Below, piece by piece: positions 8,436 through 18,960 of a stretch of DNA of 64,000 nucleotides. A program made the position numbers and the translations under genes. Position 1 is the stretch's first letter; each line of letters starts with the position of its first letter. This DNA is from Methylophaga sulfidovorans (GTDB lineage Bacteria > Pseudomonadota > Gammaproteobacteria > Nitrosococcales > Methylophagaceae). The stretch lies in contig NZ_FOSH01000001.1 in assembly GCF_900114205.1 (NCBI RefSeq), positions 207,048-271,047 of the forward strand, given 5' to 3'. The notes beneath the pieces were generated by a model. The model ran no database searches and had not been told where the DNA came from. It was given only the letters and a program-made list of their open reading frames with translations.

Positions 8436-11400
8436 CTAGAGTAAGACGCGCTCAATACCACCTTGTTTGACACTATCGATAAAGTCTTTATGCCAGTTAT
8501 CCCCTTTCAGGTGTTTGGCAATTTCAACCACGATGTAGTCGGTATCAATTCCAGTATCTTCGCTATAACGGCTCAAGCCTTGTTGACAAGCTGGGCATGA
8601 TGTCAGCATTTTCACATTGCCATTTTTCGCTTTATTCTGACCAGTCAGATCCTGAATCCCTTTGGTGATTTCCTCTTCTTTACGGAAACGCACTTGGGTC
8701 GCAATATCTGGACGCGCCACAGCAAATGAACCAGCTTCACCACAGCAACGATCATTTAATGCCACTTCCTGACCCATCAATGTACTGGCCACTGAGGTTG
8801 GTTGATAGGTCTTCATCGGTGTATGACATGGGTCATGGTACATATATTGAACCCCTTCCACACCTTCCAGCCTCACGCCTTTTTCCATCAGATATTCATG
8901 TATATCCAAAAGACGACAGCCAGGGAAGATCGCTTCAAACTGATACTTCAACAGCTGATCCATACAGGTACCACAAGATACGATAACCGTCTTAATATCC
9001 ATATAATTCAGCGTGTTAGCCAAACGATGGAATAACACCTGATTAGATGTCGAAATCGATGTCGCTTTTTCCTGATCGCCAGTGGACGCCTGCGGATAAC
9101 CACAGCACAAATAGCCTGGCGGCAATACAGTTTCAGTGCCCACTTCATAGAGCATGGCTAATGTTGCCAACCCTACCTGACTAAACAAACGTTCAGAACC
9201 ACAGCCGGGGAAATAGAAAACCGCATCTGATTCATCATTGACCTTTTTCGGATCACGCAGAATCGGAATCATCTTCTCATCTTCCACTCCCAACATGGCA
9301 CGAGTGGTTTGCGTAGGTAAACCTGTTGGCATTGGTTTTTTTATGAAATGAACGACTTGCTCACGAATCGGCGTTCTACCGGTCGTAGGCATAGGTCGTT
9401 TTTTCTTACTACCCAATACCCCCAATGTTTTAGCGACACCATGCGCCATTTTCTGTGCCTGATATCCCCATTCAATCATGGTTTTACGCATGATTTTTAT
9501 CGTCAGCGGATCAGTCGCATTCAGGTAAGCCATTGATGTCCAGGTACCAATATTTGGACGACGTTTGCCTTGTTTTTTAAGGACTTCACGCAGTTTGATA
9601 CTGACATCACCAAAATCGATATTGACCGGGCATGGATTCAAACAGCGATGACACACGGTACAGTGATCCGCGACATCATTCATCTCTTCAAAGTGACGAA
9701 CTGAAATGCCACGACGTGTTTGTTCTTCGTACAAGAAAGCTTCAATAATCAAGCCGGTACCAAGAATTTTATTACGCGGCGAGTACAGTAAGTTGGCACG
9801 AGGTACGTGTGTTGTACATTCAGGTTTACACTTACCACATCTCAGACAGTCTTTAATGTCATTATTAATGTCACCCAGATCACTTTGTTCAAGAATCAGC
9901 GCTTCCTGCTCTAACAGACGTAATGACGGTGTATAAGCGTTATCCAGTCCAGAGCCAGCTAATAACTTACCAGCATTGAAGTGACCATTAGGATCTACTT
10001 TCTGTTTGTATCCGGCAAAAGCATCAATGGTAGCTTTGTCCAGATACTGCATCTTGGTCAGACCAATACCATGTTCACCGGAAATAACACCGCCAAGACG
10101 CGCAGCTAATGCCATCACTTCATCCACAATGCCTTCCGCATCATGCATCATTTCATAGTCATTAGAATTGACAGGAATGTTGGTGTGAACATTACCGTCA
10201 CCGGCATGCATATGTGTGGCGACAAACAAACGGCCTGAACGGTTTTCTTTATGAATACTGTCTAGTTTATTTCTTAGTACACTCAGCGCTTGTCCCTGGA
10301 ATAACTCTTTAAGCGGTTTTTCCATTTCATCACGATACGAAATACGCAAATCCCGACGCTGCAATACATTAAATAAAGTATCACCTTCGATGATATTTGC
10401 TGTCGCTGTATCAGATAGCAAATCGGCCAAGTCTTTAGCCGGTTTATCAAGGCTATCTAAAATTTTCTGCCAGCGAGCCATGACTACATCAACATGCTGA
10501 CATGCTGCTTCGTTTTTGGAATTGACGATGGCATTGTTCTCAGCACTTTCACCCAGATCTTTATTGCCGCACTCTTTCAACTCTTTCGGATTTGAGCCTA
10601 AATAGGTTTTTACGGCTTTTGCTGTTTTCAGTTTATTGCGTGTGGACTGAACAATATTAATACGTTCAATACCATCGTTATATTCAGACAAGCGATCCAG
10701 CGGAATAACCACGTCTTCATTAATTTTGAAGGCATTAGTATGCCGTGCAATTGCCGCTGTACGTGAACGATCTGCCCAGAAGCGTTTGCGAGCTTCAGGA
10801 CTGACAGCTACAAAACCTTCGCCATCACGCGCATTGGCGAGGCGAACTACTTCAGAACACGCTTCTGCTACCGCATCCTCATCATCACCTACCACATCGA
10901 TGAGCAATACCATCTTAGGCGCCACTGAACGCGGTGCTTTAGTTGAATAATCAACCGCTTTCACATAACGCTCATCAAGATGTTCCATCCCGGCCAGTAA
11001 CACGTTTTTGTTATTGTCCAGATAGTCTTTGGTTTCAACAATGGCCGGTACAGCTTTACTTAGATCATTACCAAAAAACTCAAGACAGACTGTGCGGATA
11101 TAGTCAGGCATACGATGCAGCACAAAGACCGAAGAGGTGATCAAACCATCACAGCCTTCTTTTTGTATGCCAGGCAAACCACCAAGGAATTTATTGGTGA
11201 CGTCTTTTCCTAAACCAATTTTGCGAAGTTCTTTGGCAGGAATTCTCATCACTTCAGGCTCACCAATAATGGTTTGACCATCCGGTTGAAAACGCGTCAC
11301 CTTGAATTCAGCGAACTCGATATCATGAATTTTGCTCAGATTATGATTAAGCCGTTCGACTTCCATCCAGGTCGCATCCGGCGTCACCATTCTCCATGAG

Positions 11401-12293
11401 AGCAGGTTATCGAGAGCAGTTCCCCACATCACGGCTTTTTTACCGCCGGCATTCATCGCGACGTTACCACCGATGGTAGAAGCATCTTGCGATGTTGGAT
11501 CCACAGCAAACACTAAGCCACTGCGATCAGCTAAGTCAGAAACGCGGCGGGTGACTACGCCAGCTTCAGCTCGAACAGTAGGGACTTTTTCTTCACGACC
11601 TGGAATATGGCGATAAATAACATCGCCCAAACCTTCCAGTTTTTCAGTGTTAACCACCACACTTTCAGCCGTTAAAGGAATAGCACCACCGGTATAACCA
11701 GTACCACCACCACGAGGAATAACCGTTAATCCCAAGTCGATACAGGCAGCAATGATTTTTGCCATCTCTTCTTCAGAGTCAGGTGTCACCACCGCCAGTG
11801 GATACTCTACGCGCCAGTCAGTCGCATCGGTCACGTGTGAAACACGCGCCAGACCATCAAACTGAATATTGTGTTTTTTTGTCGTTTTAGATAAACGACG
11901 CATCACCATTTTTCTGCGTTCCGCAGTGCTTAATAAGTTACGTTCAAACCGTTCTACAGCCTGACGCGCATTTTTTTCCAGTTGCAAAGCAAGGTCATTA
12001 TTATTTTCTTCAGCACGGATGCGAATTTGATCCAGTCGGTGATGTAAAGCATGACGAAGTGAGCCCCAACGTTTTTGGTTTTCGACTAAATCGTCTTGGA
12101 TAAATGGATTACGTTGAATAACCCACATATCGCCTAATACTTCAAACAGCATTTTCGCTGAGCGGCCAGTTTTGCGCTGCCCGCGAAGCTGCTGCAAAAC
12201 CTCCCACATTGGTTCCCCTAGGAAACGAATGACGATTTCACGATCAGAAAATGAGGTATAGTTGTACGGAATCTCGCGAATTCGGTTAGACAT
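8436..12293 (-). CDS. giant FAD-linked oxidase / Fe-S / CCG oxidoreductase (DUF3683 type)
   Basis: This about 1285-aa single-chain enzyme joins four parts. An N-terminal DUF3683-like region (about 1-150) precedes an FAD-binding PCMH domain and FAD-oxidase C-terminal domain (about 185-780; [17 protein letters not shown] and EHGIGL are visible). A two-cluster ferredoxin domain follows ([11 protein letters not shown] about 814, [12 protein letters not shown] about 877). Two CCG domains end the chain (CCGYPQ about 1060, CCGEAGSF about 1180). This is the architecture of D-2-hydroxyacid dehydrogenases such as D-lactate or glycolate oxidases fused into one chain. Electrons probably go to quinone at the membrane. 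The ATG at 12293 ([15 protein letters not shown]) is chosen; the upstream in-frame extension to 12377 is hydrophobic and lies in the promoter region shared with uppP. Exact substrate unknown. Confidence 0.85.
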   Translation of the reverse strand: MSNRIREIPYNYTSFSDREIVIRFLGEPMWEVLQQLRGQRKTGRSAKMLFEVLGDMWVIQRNPFIQDDLVENQKRWGSLRHALHHRLDQIRIRAEENNNDLALQLEKNARQAVERFERNLLSTAERRKMVMRRLSKTTKKHNIQFDGLARVSHVTDATDWRVEYPLAVVTPDSEEEMAKIIAACIDLGLTVIPRGGGTGYTGGAIPLTAESVVVNTEKLEGLGDVIYRHIPGREEKVPTVRAEAGVVTRRVSDLADRSGLVFAVDPTSQDASTIGGNVAMNAGGKKAVMWGTALDNLLSWRMVTPDATWMEVERLNHNLSKIHDIEFAEFKVTRFQPDGQTIIGEPEVMRIPAKELRKIGLGKDVTNKFLGGLPGIQKEGCDGLITSSVFVLHRMPDYIRTVCLEFFGNDLSKAVPAIVETKDYLDNNKNVLLAGMEHLDERYVKAVDYSTKAPRSVAPKMVLLIDVVGDDEDAVAEACSEVVRLANARDGEGFVAVSPEARKRFWADRSRTAAIARHTNAFKINEDVVIPLDRLSEYNDGIERINIVQSTRNKLKTAKAVKTYLGSNPKELKECGNKDLGESAENNAIVNSKNEAACQHVDVVMARWQKILDSLDKPAKDLADLLSDTATANIIEGDTLFNVLQRRDLRISYRDEMEKPLKELFQGQALSVLRNKLDSIHKENRSGRLFVATHMHAGDGNVHTNIPVNSNDYEMMHDAEGIVDEVMALAARLGGVISGEHGIGLTKMQYLDKATIDAFAGYKQKVDPNGHFNAGKLLAGSGLDNAYTPSLRLLEQEALILEQSDLGDINNDIKDCLRCGKCKPECTTHVPRANLLYSPRNKILGTGLIIEAFLYEEQTRRGISVRHFEEMNDVADHCTVCHRCLNPCPVNIDFGDVSIKLREVLKKQGKRRPNIGTWTSMAYLNATDPLTIKIMRKTMIEWGYQAQKMAHGVAKTLGVLGSKKKRPMPTTGRTPIREQVVHFIKKPMPTGLPTQTTRAMLGVEDEKMIPILRDPKKVNDESDAVFYFPGCGSERLFSQVGLATLAMLYEVGTETVLPPGYLCCGYPQASTGDQEKATSISTSNQVLFHRLANTLNYMDIKTVIVSCGTCMDQLLKYQFEAIFPGCRLLDIHEYLMEKGVRLEGVEGVQYMYHDPCHTPMKTYQPTSVASTLMGQEVALNDRCCGEAGSFAVARPDIATQVRFRKEEEITKGIQDLTGQNKAKNGNVKMLTSCPACQQGLSRYSEDTGIDTDYIVVEIAKHLKGDNWHKDFIDSVKQGGIERVLL

Positions 12294-12425
12294 GTTGACA
12301 GATAAGCCTCTTTCTAAAGTAAGAGTGATGTTTAAGATCGGCAATTTTAACACGGGCGCGACTATAATATGACCCACATAAATTAAGCCTTTTATTAAAG
12401 TAAGCTTCGGACGACTGTTTTTACT

Positions 12426-13223
12426 ATGGATTTGTTACATATTATCGCCTTGGCCTTATTACAAGGCCTGACTGAATTTTTGCCCATATCCAGCTCTGCT
12501 CACCTCATTCTTTTACCCATTATTGCTAACTGGCAGGATCAAGGACTCGCCTTTGATGTCGCAGTCCATGTCGGTACGTTAACGGCTGTTATTATTTATT
12601 TCCGTAGCACAATAAAAACGCTTATCGCTGACTGGTGTCACTCCGTTGCGCAAAAACAGACCGTCGGTGATAGTAAATTAGCCTGGGCAGTACTGTTTGG
12701 CACAATTCCCGTTGGCTTGGCTGGCTTGTTTTTAGGTGACCTGGTTGAAACTAGTCTTCGCAGTCCGCTGGTCATTGCGACTACCACTATCGTTTTTGGT
12801 CTGTTGCTGGGCTGGGCAGACTGGCAAGGTAAACGCATTCGTAATGAAAGTCGGCTGAATTGGTTTGATGTTCTATTTATAGGTATTGCTCAAGCGGTTG
12901 CGCTGATTCCGGGCACATCACGTTCAGGCATAACGATTACAGCAGGCTTGATGCTAGGTCTAACACGTGAAGCGGCTGCCCGTTTTTCCTTCCTTTTATC
13001 CATTCCGGTTATCGTGCTTGCCGGTGGTTTAAAAATTATTGAACTTATTGAATCACAACTTGTGATAGACTGGTTCGCTTTAAGTGCTGGCGCATTATTT
13101 TCTGCCGTTAGCGCCTATCTATGCATTTTCTTGTTTCTAAAAATGCTTGACCGTATAGGGATGTGGCCATTCGTCATATATCGTTTGGTGCTTGGCGCAA
13201 TATTGTTTTGGTTGTTTACTTAA
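12426..13223 (+). CDS. uppP: undecaprenyl-diphosphatase UppP/BacA
   Basis: This 265-aa polytopic membrane enzyme removes one phosphate from undecaprenyl diphosphate, recycling the lipid carrier for peptidoglycan and other envelope polymers. Both catalytic signatures are present: [13 protein letters not shown] (about 15-27) and [10 protein letters not shown] (about 161-170). About eight hydrophobic helices span the chain, and the length matches the family. It starts divergently from the large oxidoreductase gene. Loss of this activity causes bacitracin sensitivity in other species. Confidence 0.95.
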   Translation: MDLLHIIALALLQGLTEFLPISSSAHLILLPIIANWQDQGLAFDVAVHVGTLTAVIIYFRSTIKTLIADWCHSVAQKQTVGDSKLAWAVLFGTIPVGLAGLFLGDLVETSLRSPLVIATTTIVFGLLLGWADWQGKRIRNESRLNWFDVLFIGIAQAVALIPGTSRSGITITAGLMLGLTREAAARFSFLLSIPVIVLAGGLKIIELIESQLVIDWFALSAGALFSAVSAYLCIFLFLKMLDRIGMWPFVIYRLVLGAILFWLFT

Positions 13224-13229
13224 ATAAGG

Positions 13230-13258
13230 TTGACAGCTTTTTTCATAGTGCGTAATAT
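13230..13258 (+). promoter_or_regulatory. sigma-70 promoter for rplM-rpsI
   Basis: A consensus -35 TTGACA (13230-13235) and a -10 TAATAT (13253-13258) are separated by 17 bases, about 50 bases before the rplM start. This near-ideal pair fits a strong housekeeping promoter for ribosomal protein genes. Confidence 0.85.
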
Positions 13259-13308
13259 TCTCCCTCTTTATTTAGCCCGCCTGCGTAATTATCAGGAGCA
13301 ACTCGCGG

Positions 13309-13737
13309 ATGAAAACCATAAGTGCAAAACCAGCAGAAGTTCGTCGTGACTGGTTCGTTATTGATGCTGACGGCAAAACATTAGGCCGTATGGCTACTGA
13401 AATCGCACGTCGTTTACGTGGAAAGCATAAAGCTATCTACACACCCCATGTCGACACTGGCGATTACATTGTTGTTATCAACGCTGAAAAACTGCGTGTT
13501 ACTGGTAACAAAATGAAAGATAAAATTTATTATCACCACACAGGTCATATCGGTGGTATCAAGTCTATCTCGCTGGAAAAACAACTCGACAAAGCGCCTG
13601 AGCGTGTTATCCAGACGGCTGTCAAAGGTATGCTTCCTAAAAACCCGCTGGGTCGCGCAATGTTCGGCAAACTGAAAGTTTACGCTGGCGCAGAACACCC
13701 TCATACAGCTCAACAGCCTAAAGTGCTGGAAATCTAA
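13309..13737 (+). CDS. rplM: 50S ribosomal protein L13
   Basis: The 142-aa protein begins with [19 protein letters not shown] and contains [17 protein letters not shown] and [11 protein letters not shown], all standard L13 blocks. It binds 23S rRNA early in large-subunit assembly. It is preceded by a strong promoter and a CAGGAG ribosome site and is followed 12 bases later by rpsI. In many proteobacteria this two-gene operon is autoregulated by an L13-binding leader. The about 50-base leader here could hold such a site, but I see no clear fold. Confidence 0.97.
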   Translation: MKTISAKPAEVRRDWFVIDADGKTLGRMATEIARRLRGKHKAIYTPHVDTGDYIVVINAEKLRVTGNKMKDKIYYHHTGHIGGIKSISLEKQLDKAPERVIQTAVKGMLPKNPLGRAMFGKLKVYAGAEHPHTAQQPKVLEI

Positions 13738-13749
13738 TCGGATATCGTC

Positions 13750-14139
13750 ATGGCAGATTCATACTACGCTACAGGTCGCCGCAAAAGCTCAACAGCTCGT
13801 GTATTCCTGAAACCAGGCAGCGGCAACATTTCAATTAACACTCGCACACTTGAAGATTATTTCGGTCGTGAAACTTCTCGCATGGTTGTTCGTCAGCCTT
13901 TAGAGCTAGTTGACATGCTTGAAAAATTTGACCTGAAAATCACCGTTCGTGGCGGTGGTAATAATGGTCAAGCTGGTGCAATTCGTCACGGTATCAGCCG
14001 CGCATTAGTCGAATACGACAGTGAATTAAAATCTGAATTACGTAAAGCAGGCTTTATCACTCGTGATGCTCGTGCCGTTGAACGTAAGAAAATTGGTCTT
14101 CACAAAGCACGTAAACGTCCACAATTCTCAAAACGTTAA
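13750..14139 (+). CDS. rpsI: 30S ribosomal protein S9
   Basis: The 129-aa protein shows [19 protein letters not shown] at its N-terminus, [19 protein letters not shown] in the middle and the basic C-terminal tail [14 protein letters not shown]. That tail reaches the P-site tRNA on the small subunit. Second gene of the rplM-rpsI operon, 12 bases after rplM, and closed by a strong terminator. Confidence 0.97.
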   Translation: MADSYYATGRRKSSTARVFLKPGSGNISINTRTLEDYFGRETSRMVVRQPLELVDMLEKFDLKITVRGGGNNGQAGAIRHGISRALVEYDSELKSELRKAGFITRDARAVERKKIGLHKARKRPQFSKR

Positions 14140-14161
14140 TTGTTGGCTGCTTTGCAGACTC

Positions 14162-14192
14162 AAAAAAAGGTCACCTTCGGTGGCCTTTTTTT
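14162..14192 (+). terminator. terminator of rplM-rpsI
   Basis: A seven-base-pair stem (GGTCACC with GGTGGCC) around a TTC loop is flanked by seven A on the left and seven T on the right, beginning about 20 bases after the rpsI stop. Confidence 0.9.
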
Positions 14193-14269
14193 ATGGCTGG
14201 GTTTATTGCCTCACAAATAAACCCCATGTTATAAAGCGGTTTTATTAAATTCTGGCATGGAACCTAACG

Positions 14270-14752
14270 ATGAATAAACACCTTCGTAGCGCCTCAATCT
14301 TATTGGCTTTAGCCCTCCCCTCAATATCATTTGCCGAACAAGAATCACAAATCGCTTTATCTGCCGGTGCCTTTGAGGTTTTCGATGATAATACTGCTGC
14401 TGAGGTGGGTGTTGAATATCGATTTGCCCCACAAAAATCAGCTTTTAATTTGATTCCAACTTTAGGGGCAACCTTGACTTCTGATGGGGGTTATTGGGGC
14501 TATGCTGGAGTCCGATATGATTTTTACCTTAACGCTAACTGGATATTAACGCCTCACTTTGCTGTAGCTGCTTATGAGCAAGGTGGAGGGGTAGATTTAG
14601 GTTACGATATTGAGTTTAGAACAGGTGCCGAGCTTGCCTATCAGTTTAGTGATAAAAGTCGCTTAGGTTTAGGTTTATATCATCTATCCAATGCTAACCT
14701 CGGTGAGAATAATCCTGGCGCTGAATCATTAATACTAAGCTACAGTTTCTGA
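14270..14752 (+). CDS. pagL: PagL-like lipid A 3-O-deacylase (outer membrane)
   Basis: The 160-aa precursor has a signal peptide ending at ISFA (about residue 22) and a small eight-strand-like barrel with a terminal aromatic residue (SYSF), as expected for outer-membrane insertion. Near the C-terminus, H-L-S-N is followed by a glutamate 14 residues after the His. This reproduces the spacing of the PagL catalytic residues His126, Ser128 and Glu140 known from Pseudomonas. PagL removes a 3-O acyl chain from lipid A. The gene lies next to lpxL- and waaA-like genes on the other side, so the neighbourhood is about lipopolysaccharide. The family assignment rests on this motif plus topology. Confidence 0.78.
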   Translation: MNKHLRSASILLALALPSISFAEQESQIALSAGAFEVFDDNTAAEVGVEYRFAPQKSAFNLIPTLGATLTSDGGYWGYAGVRYDFYLNANWILTPHFAVAAYEQGGGVDLGYDIEFRTGAELAYQFSDKSRLGLGLYHLSNANLGENNPGAESLILSYSF

Positions 14753-15670
14753 TTATCGCACCTTCTTGTATAAACGGCCTTTTCCATCGGGTTGAGTTTT
14801 AAAGCGGCGATGTAGCCAAAAATATTGTTCAGGCATGAGTCGAATCTGCGACTCGAGCCAATCATTAATACGTTGAGCATCAGCTATATCGTCGCCAGAT
14901 GGATAAGCTTCCCATGCTGGAAAAATTTGAATATGGTAACTGCCATCTGAATTACGCTTAGGCACGAATGGCACCACTTCTGCCTTCGTCATTTTTACCA
15001 TTCGCGCCGTGGCCGGAATAGTCGCGGCAGTCACACCAAAAAACTTGGCAAAGATACTATTTCTCGGGCCAAAATCTTGATCTGGCGCATACCAGACAAC
15101 TTTATTTTTGCGTAATGCACGTAACATAGCTCTGACATCATCCCGCATCACAATACCCTCGCTATGGTAAATTCGCGAACGCATCATCACGGCATTAAAC
15201 AAAGGATTCTTAAGGTGTCTGAACATGACGTAAGCCGGCGTTTGTAGCATGATCAAACGGCCTCCAATCTCCATACTGGTGAAATGCCCGGTTAACAAAA
15301 TGACACCTTTGCCTTTTTGTTTTGCAGCTTCTAAATGTTCCAGCCCTTCGTAAGTCACGCGTCGATGAAGTTGTTTATCAGATGCCCACCAGCTCACAGC
15401 GGTTTCGATCATCATCATGCCAGTATTCTTCAGCACTGTTTTCACCAAGACTTCTCGCTGTTCTTGGCTCATTTCAGGAAAGCAGAGCTCTAAGTTTCTT
15501 CGCACCACTTTTGCTCTGGAACGCATAAAGGGTTGCAATATATGCCCAAGCAACATGCCTATGCGGTACTGTAATTTAGCAGGCAAATAGACCGATAATC
15601 GCATGAGTAACAGCCCAAGCCAGCTCAGCCAATAGCGAGGGTGCAAAAATTGTTTCTGGAAAATGTTCAT
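14753..15670 (-). CDS. lpxL: LpxL/HtrB-family lipid A acyltransferase
   Basis: This 305-aa inner-membrane enzyme has an N-terminal hydrophobic anchor and the H-x4-E catalytic pair in LLTGHFTSMEIGG (about residues 125-137). VMFRHLKNPLFNAVMMRSR and WYAPDQDFGPRNSIFAKFFG are LpxL/LpxM substrate-binding blocks. It transfers a lauroyl-type acyl chain from acyl-ACP to Kdo2-lipid A. Whether it acts as LpxL, LpxM or LpxP cannot be decided from sequence. It ends right at the end of the convergent pagL-like gene and starts back to back with waaA. Confidence 0.92.
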   Translation of the reverse strand: MNIFQKQFLHPRYWLSWLGLLLMRLSVYLPAKLQYRIGMLLGHILQPFMRSRAKVVRRNLELCFPEMSQEQREVLVKTVLKNTGMMMIETAVSWWASDKQLHRRVTYEGLEHLEAAKQKGKGVILLTGHFTSMEIGGRLIMLQTPAYVMFRHLKNPLFNAVMMRSRIYHSEGIVMRDDVRAMLRALRKNKVVWYAPDQDFGPRNSIFAKFFGVTAATIPATARMVKMTKAEVVPFVPKRNSDGSYHIQIFPAWEAYPSGDDIADAQRINDWLESQIRLMPEQYFWLHRRFKTQPDGKGRLYKKVR

Positions 15671-15746
15671 TCAGGCTCTGTTGCTTTCACAAAGTAGCGC
15701 CTATGCTATCATTCCTGCTTACTTTTCGCTGCATTATGAGTCTGAT

Positions 15747-17015
15747 TTGAGAGTTTTTTATAATATCGTTTTTACGTTAGCTGTACCTTTTATCCTGCTG
15801 CGTCTATTGTGGCGCGGCACAAAAGCCAGCGCCTACTTCAAACGTTGGGATGAGCGATTTGCTATCACTCTGCCAAGCATTGACAAAAGTAAGCCACTTA
15901 TCTGGGTTCATGCTGTTTCTATGGGTGAAGTTGAGGCCTGTCGACCTTTGGTCACTGCAATCAAATCGACATACCCTGAACATCAAATACTGATTACCAC
16001 AATGACCCCGACAGGCAGCGCCCGCGTAAAAGCTTTATATACCGATGATGTTCTGCACTGTTATTTACCTTATGACTTGCCGCTCATTATGCGTCGCTTT
16101 ATACAAGCTATTCAGCCTGCATTTGGCGTAATTATGGAAACAGAGTTATGGCCAAACCTTATCCATCATTGTCATAAACAAAATATTCCACTGGTGCTGG
16201 CCAACGCAAGAATGTCAGCACGCTCATTAAAAGGTTATCAGCGAATACCTTCTTTAACACGAGAAACCCTGCAAAGCTTTTCAGTGATTGCCGCACAAGC
16301 CCAGCAGGATCGTGAGCGCTTTATTGAACTCGGTGCGGATAGAGATAAAGTGCATGCTGTGGGCAATCTGAAATTTGAAGTCAATTTATCGGCCACGATT
16401 ATTGAGCAGGCTGAAGCTATTCGCTCAATGTGGGGAAACCGCCCGGTTTTTATTGCTGCCAGTACACATGAAGGCGAAGATGAGATTATTCTGAATGCCT
16501 CTCGCCAAATCCGTGCTGAGGTGCCAGATTTATTACTCATTATTGTTCCCAGACACCCAGAGCGTTTCGATAGAGTAGCCTCTCTGTGCCAGCGCGCTGG
16601 CTTCAAAATTCTACGTCGCAGTGAAAATGGCTTATGTAAGAGCGACATTCAAATTCTTGTCATCGATAGTATGGGCGAACTCCCGATATTCTATGCATGC
16701 TCTGATGTCGCTTTTGTCGGTGGAAGCCTGGTACCCACGGGTGGCCACAATATCCTTGAACCGGCTGCATTATCCCGTCCAGTGATCGTGGGTCCTCATG
16801 TCTTTAATTTTGCTGAAATCACTCAGCAGTTTATTACCGCTCAAGCAGCTATTCAGGTAGATAGTGCAGAAACGCTGGCAATAACGGTGATCGACTTATT
16901 AAAAAATCCTCCAAAACGCACCGCTATGGGTGAAGCTGGACAACAATTAATCAAACAAAGCCAGGGCGCCAGCCAGCGCTTACTTAACTTAATCAAATAC
17001 AATATCCATGTCTGA
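15747..17015 (+). CDS. waaA: Kdo transferase WaaA (KdtA)
   Basis: The enzyme adds Kdo from CMP-Kdo to lipid IVA at the inner membrane. I place the start at TTG 15747, giving an N-terminus MRVFYNIVFTLAVPF with a membrane anchor, as WaaA proteins normally begin; a GAG lies six bases upstream. The first in-frame ATG, at 15663, would overlap the divergent lpxL gene and leave no room for a promoter. The GT-B core is clear: WVHAVSMGEVEACRPL, ETELWPN (about residues 130-136), FIAASTHEGEDE and the C-terminal GGHNILEPAALSRPVI. Length from the TTG is 422 aa, right for the family. tadA follows with an eight-base overlap. Confidence 0.9.
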   Translation: MRVFYNIVFTLAVPFILLRLLWRGTKASAYFKRWDERFAITLPSIDKSKPLIWVHAVSMGEVEACRPLVTAIKSTYPEHQILITTMTPTGSARVKALYTDDVLHCYLPYDLPLIMRRFIQAIQPAFGVIMETELWPNLIHHCHKQNIPLVLANARMSARSLKGYQRIPSLTRETLQSFSVIAAQAQQDRERFIELGADRDKVHAVGNLKFEVNLSATIIEQAEAIRSMWGNRPVFIAASTHEGEDEIILNASRQIRAEVPDLLLIIVPRHPERFDRVASLCQRAGFKILRRSENGLCKSDIQILVIDSMGELPIFYACSDVAFVGGSLVPTGGHNILEPAALSRPVIVGPHVFNFAEITQQFITAQAAIQVDSAETLAITVIDLLKNPPKRTAMGEAGQQLIKQSQGASQRLLNLIKYNIHV

Positions 17016-17460
17016 TAAAGACCATTATTGGATGCAAAGAGCCTTGGCGCTCGCCCGTAATGCAGAAATAGAAGGTGAAGTACCTGTTGGCGCTGTTATC
17101 GTTTTAGACAATCAGGTCATCGGTGAAGGCTGGAATCAACCTATTGCCAGCCAGGATGCAACTGCACATGCCGAAATTATCGCTTTAAGGCAGGCTTGCC
17201 AAACCATGAAAAACTACCGCTTACCTGGCGCTGATATTTACATCACGCTTGAGCCCTGCATTATGTGCGCTGGCGCGTTAATACATGCTCGTATTGCGCG
17301 CTGCATTTACGCCACAGCAGAACCAAAAACAGGCGCTGCTGGTAGCTGTATAGATGCATTTGCTCTGCCGAACCTAAACCATCGGGTGGAATGTAAAACT
17401 GATATTTTACGAGAAGAAAGTAGCCAACTCATTAAACAGTTCTTTAAAGCCAGACGTTAA
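17008..17460 (+). CDS. tadA: tRNA adenosine(34) deaminase TadA
   Basis: This zinc deaminase converts A34 to inosine in tRNA-Arg(ACG). The catalytic signature HAE (about residue 53) is followed by PCIMCAGAL (about 82-90), giving one His and two Cys zinc ligands plus the proton-shuttling Glu. The 150-aa length matches. It overlaps the waaA end by eight bases and is probably co-transcribed. It ends convergently with trhP, overlapping by four bases. Confidence 0.95.
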   Translation: MSDKDHYWMQRALALARNAEIEGEVPVGAVIVLDNQVIGEGWNQPIASQDATAHAEIIALRQACQTMKNYRLPGADIYITLEPCIMCAGALIHARIARCIYATAEPKTGAAGSCIDAFALPNLNHRVECKTDILREESSQLIKQFFKARR

Positions 17461-18803
17461 AGGTATCTGGCAATTAAGGCTTTCTTCGGTGCATGTCCTT
17501 GATAAGGGATATAGACTTTGTGACCACTGCCAGGCGCCAGTTCAATCTCGTGATGTTCTTTATTTAATAACTTATCCAGCACTAAGGTTTTGTTTCCTTC
17601 CGGCATCACCAGCTCTAACTTATCTCCCACGGCAAACCGATTTTTCACATCGATCTCCAGGCATTGTTTGGCAGCATCGTAAGCTAATACCTCACCAACA
17701 TACTGTTGTCGCTCATTACTGGAATATCCATGTAAATAGTTTTGCTGTTCTTGTGTCGGATGACGCTGGTAGAAACCATCGGTATAACCACGGCTCGATA
17801 GATTATCCAGTTGACCTATAAGCTCAGGATTAAACTTTCGTCCAGCGATAGCGTCATCAATCGCCTGACGGTATATCTGTGCAGTACGAGCAACATAATA
17901 AACAGACTTGGTACGACCTTCTATTTTCAGTGAATCGACACCAATATTGACCAGCCTCTCGATATGTTGAATTGCACGGAGATCTTTAGAGTTCATGATA
18001 TAAGTACCATGCTCATCTTCGAAAATAGGCATCAACTCTCCCGGACGATTGGTTTCCTCTATTAAATAGACATCGTCAGCTAAGGGGTGCCTTTCCTGCT
18101 CACCGCAGTCAGAAAAACTATGCTGATTCATAGCGTCGAAGGCTTTAAATTCGATTTTTTGTGGTGAATCATCATTATTATCACTGGCATGGGTTTTATA
18201 ATCCCAGCGACAGGCATTGGTACATGTACCTTGATTTGGATCGCGATGGTTAAAGTAGCCCGATAATAAACAACGTCCTGAATAGGCAATACACAAAGCA
18301 CCATGAACAAAAACTTCTAGTTCCATATCAGGACAAAGCTGGCGTATTTCTTCAATTTCATCCAACGATAATTCACGTGAAAGAATGACTCGAGATAAGC
18401 CCATTGATTGCCAGAATTTTACCGCCTGATAATTCACCGTATTAGCTTGTACAGATAAGTGAACTGGCATTTCCGGCCACCGTTCACGTACCATCATGAT
18501 TAACCCAGGATCAGCCATGATGAGCGCATCTGGCTGCATTTCAATCACTGGTTCCATATCCGCCATATAGGTCTTAATTTTGGCATTGTGTGGCATAAGA
18601 TTACTTGCCACAAAAAACTGCTTACCTAAGGCATGAGCTTCTTCAATTCCTTGTTGCAAAACAGGAAGTTTATGGAAATCATTATTGCGCACCCGCAAAC
18701 TGTAGCGTGGCTGACCAGCATAAACCGCATCCGCACCATAAGCATAGGCATAACGCATATGTTGCAAACTGCCCGCAGGTAATAATAATTCTGGCGCATT
18801 CAT
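17457..18803 (-). CDS. trhP: tRNA 5-hydroxyuridine synthesis protein TrhP (YegQ), U32 family
   Basis: The 448-aa protein begins ELLLPAGSLQHMRYAYAYGADAVYAG, the U32 peptidase-family opening, and carries the YegQ cysteine set within VHGALCIAYSGRCLLSG and NQGTCTNACRW (about 168-200), likely ligands of an Fe-S cluster. TrhP makes 5-hydroxyuridine at position 34 of several tRNAs, using prephenate as hydroxyl donor in Escherichia coli. The C-terminal third forms a small beta domain. The U32 label is historical; this branch is not a protease in the usual sense. It is next to tadA, another wobble-base enzyme. Confidence 0.9.
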   Translation of the reverse strand: MNAPELLLPAGSLQHMRYAYAYGADAVYAGQPRYSLRVRNNDFHKLPVLQQGIEEAHALGKQFFVASNLMPHNAKIKTYMADMEPVIEMQPDALIMADPGLIMMVRERWPEMPVHLSVQANTVNYQAVKFWQSMGLSRVILSRELSLDEIEEIRQLCPDMELEVFVHGALCIAYSGRCLLSGYFNHRDPNQGTCTNACRWDYKTHASDNNDDSPQKIEFKAFDAMNQHSFSDCGEQERHPLADDVYLIEETNRPGELMPIFEDEHGTYIMNSKDLRAIQHIERLVNIGVDSLKIEGRTKSVYYVARTAQIYRQAIDDAIAGRKFNPELIGQLDNLSSRGYTDGFYQRHPTQEQQNYLHGYSSNERQQYVGEVLAYDAAKQCLEIDVKNRFAVGDKLELVMPEGNKTLVLDKLLNKEHHEIELAPGSGHKVYIPYQGHAPKKALIARYL

Positions 18804-18960
18804 CGATGATTTCCCATAGAAAAAAAGTGGATAATTATAATCTAAATCGATAAAAAACCAATAAAAACAGTAATCTCATCACAGATATAACTCGGTAATG
18901 GATGCATTCAAATCAATATAAGGTAATAATCGTTGCCTGGTAAAACATTGAGGAAGCTCA

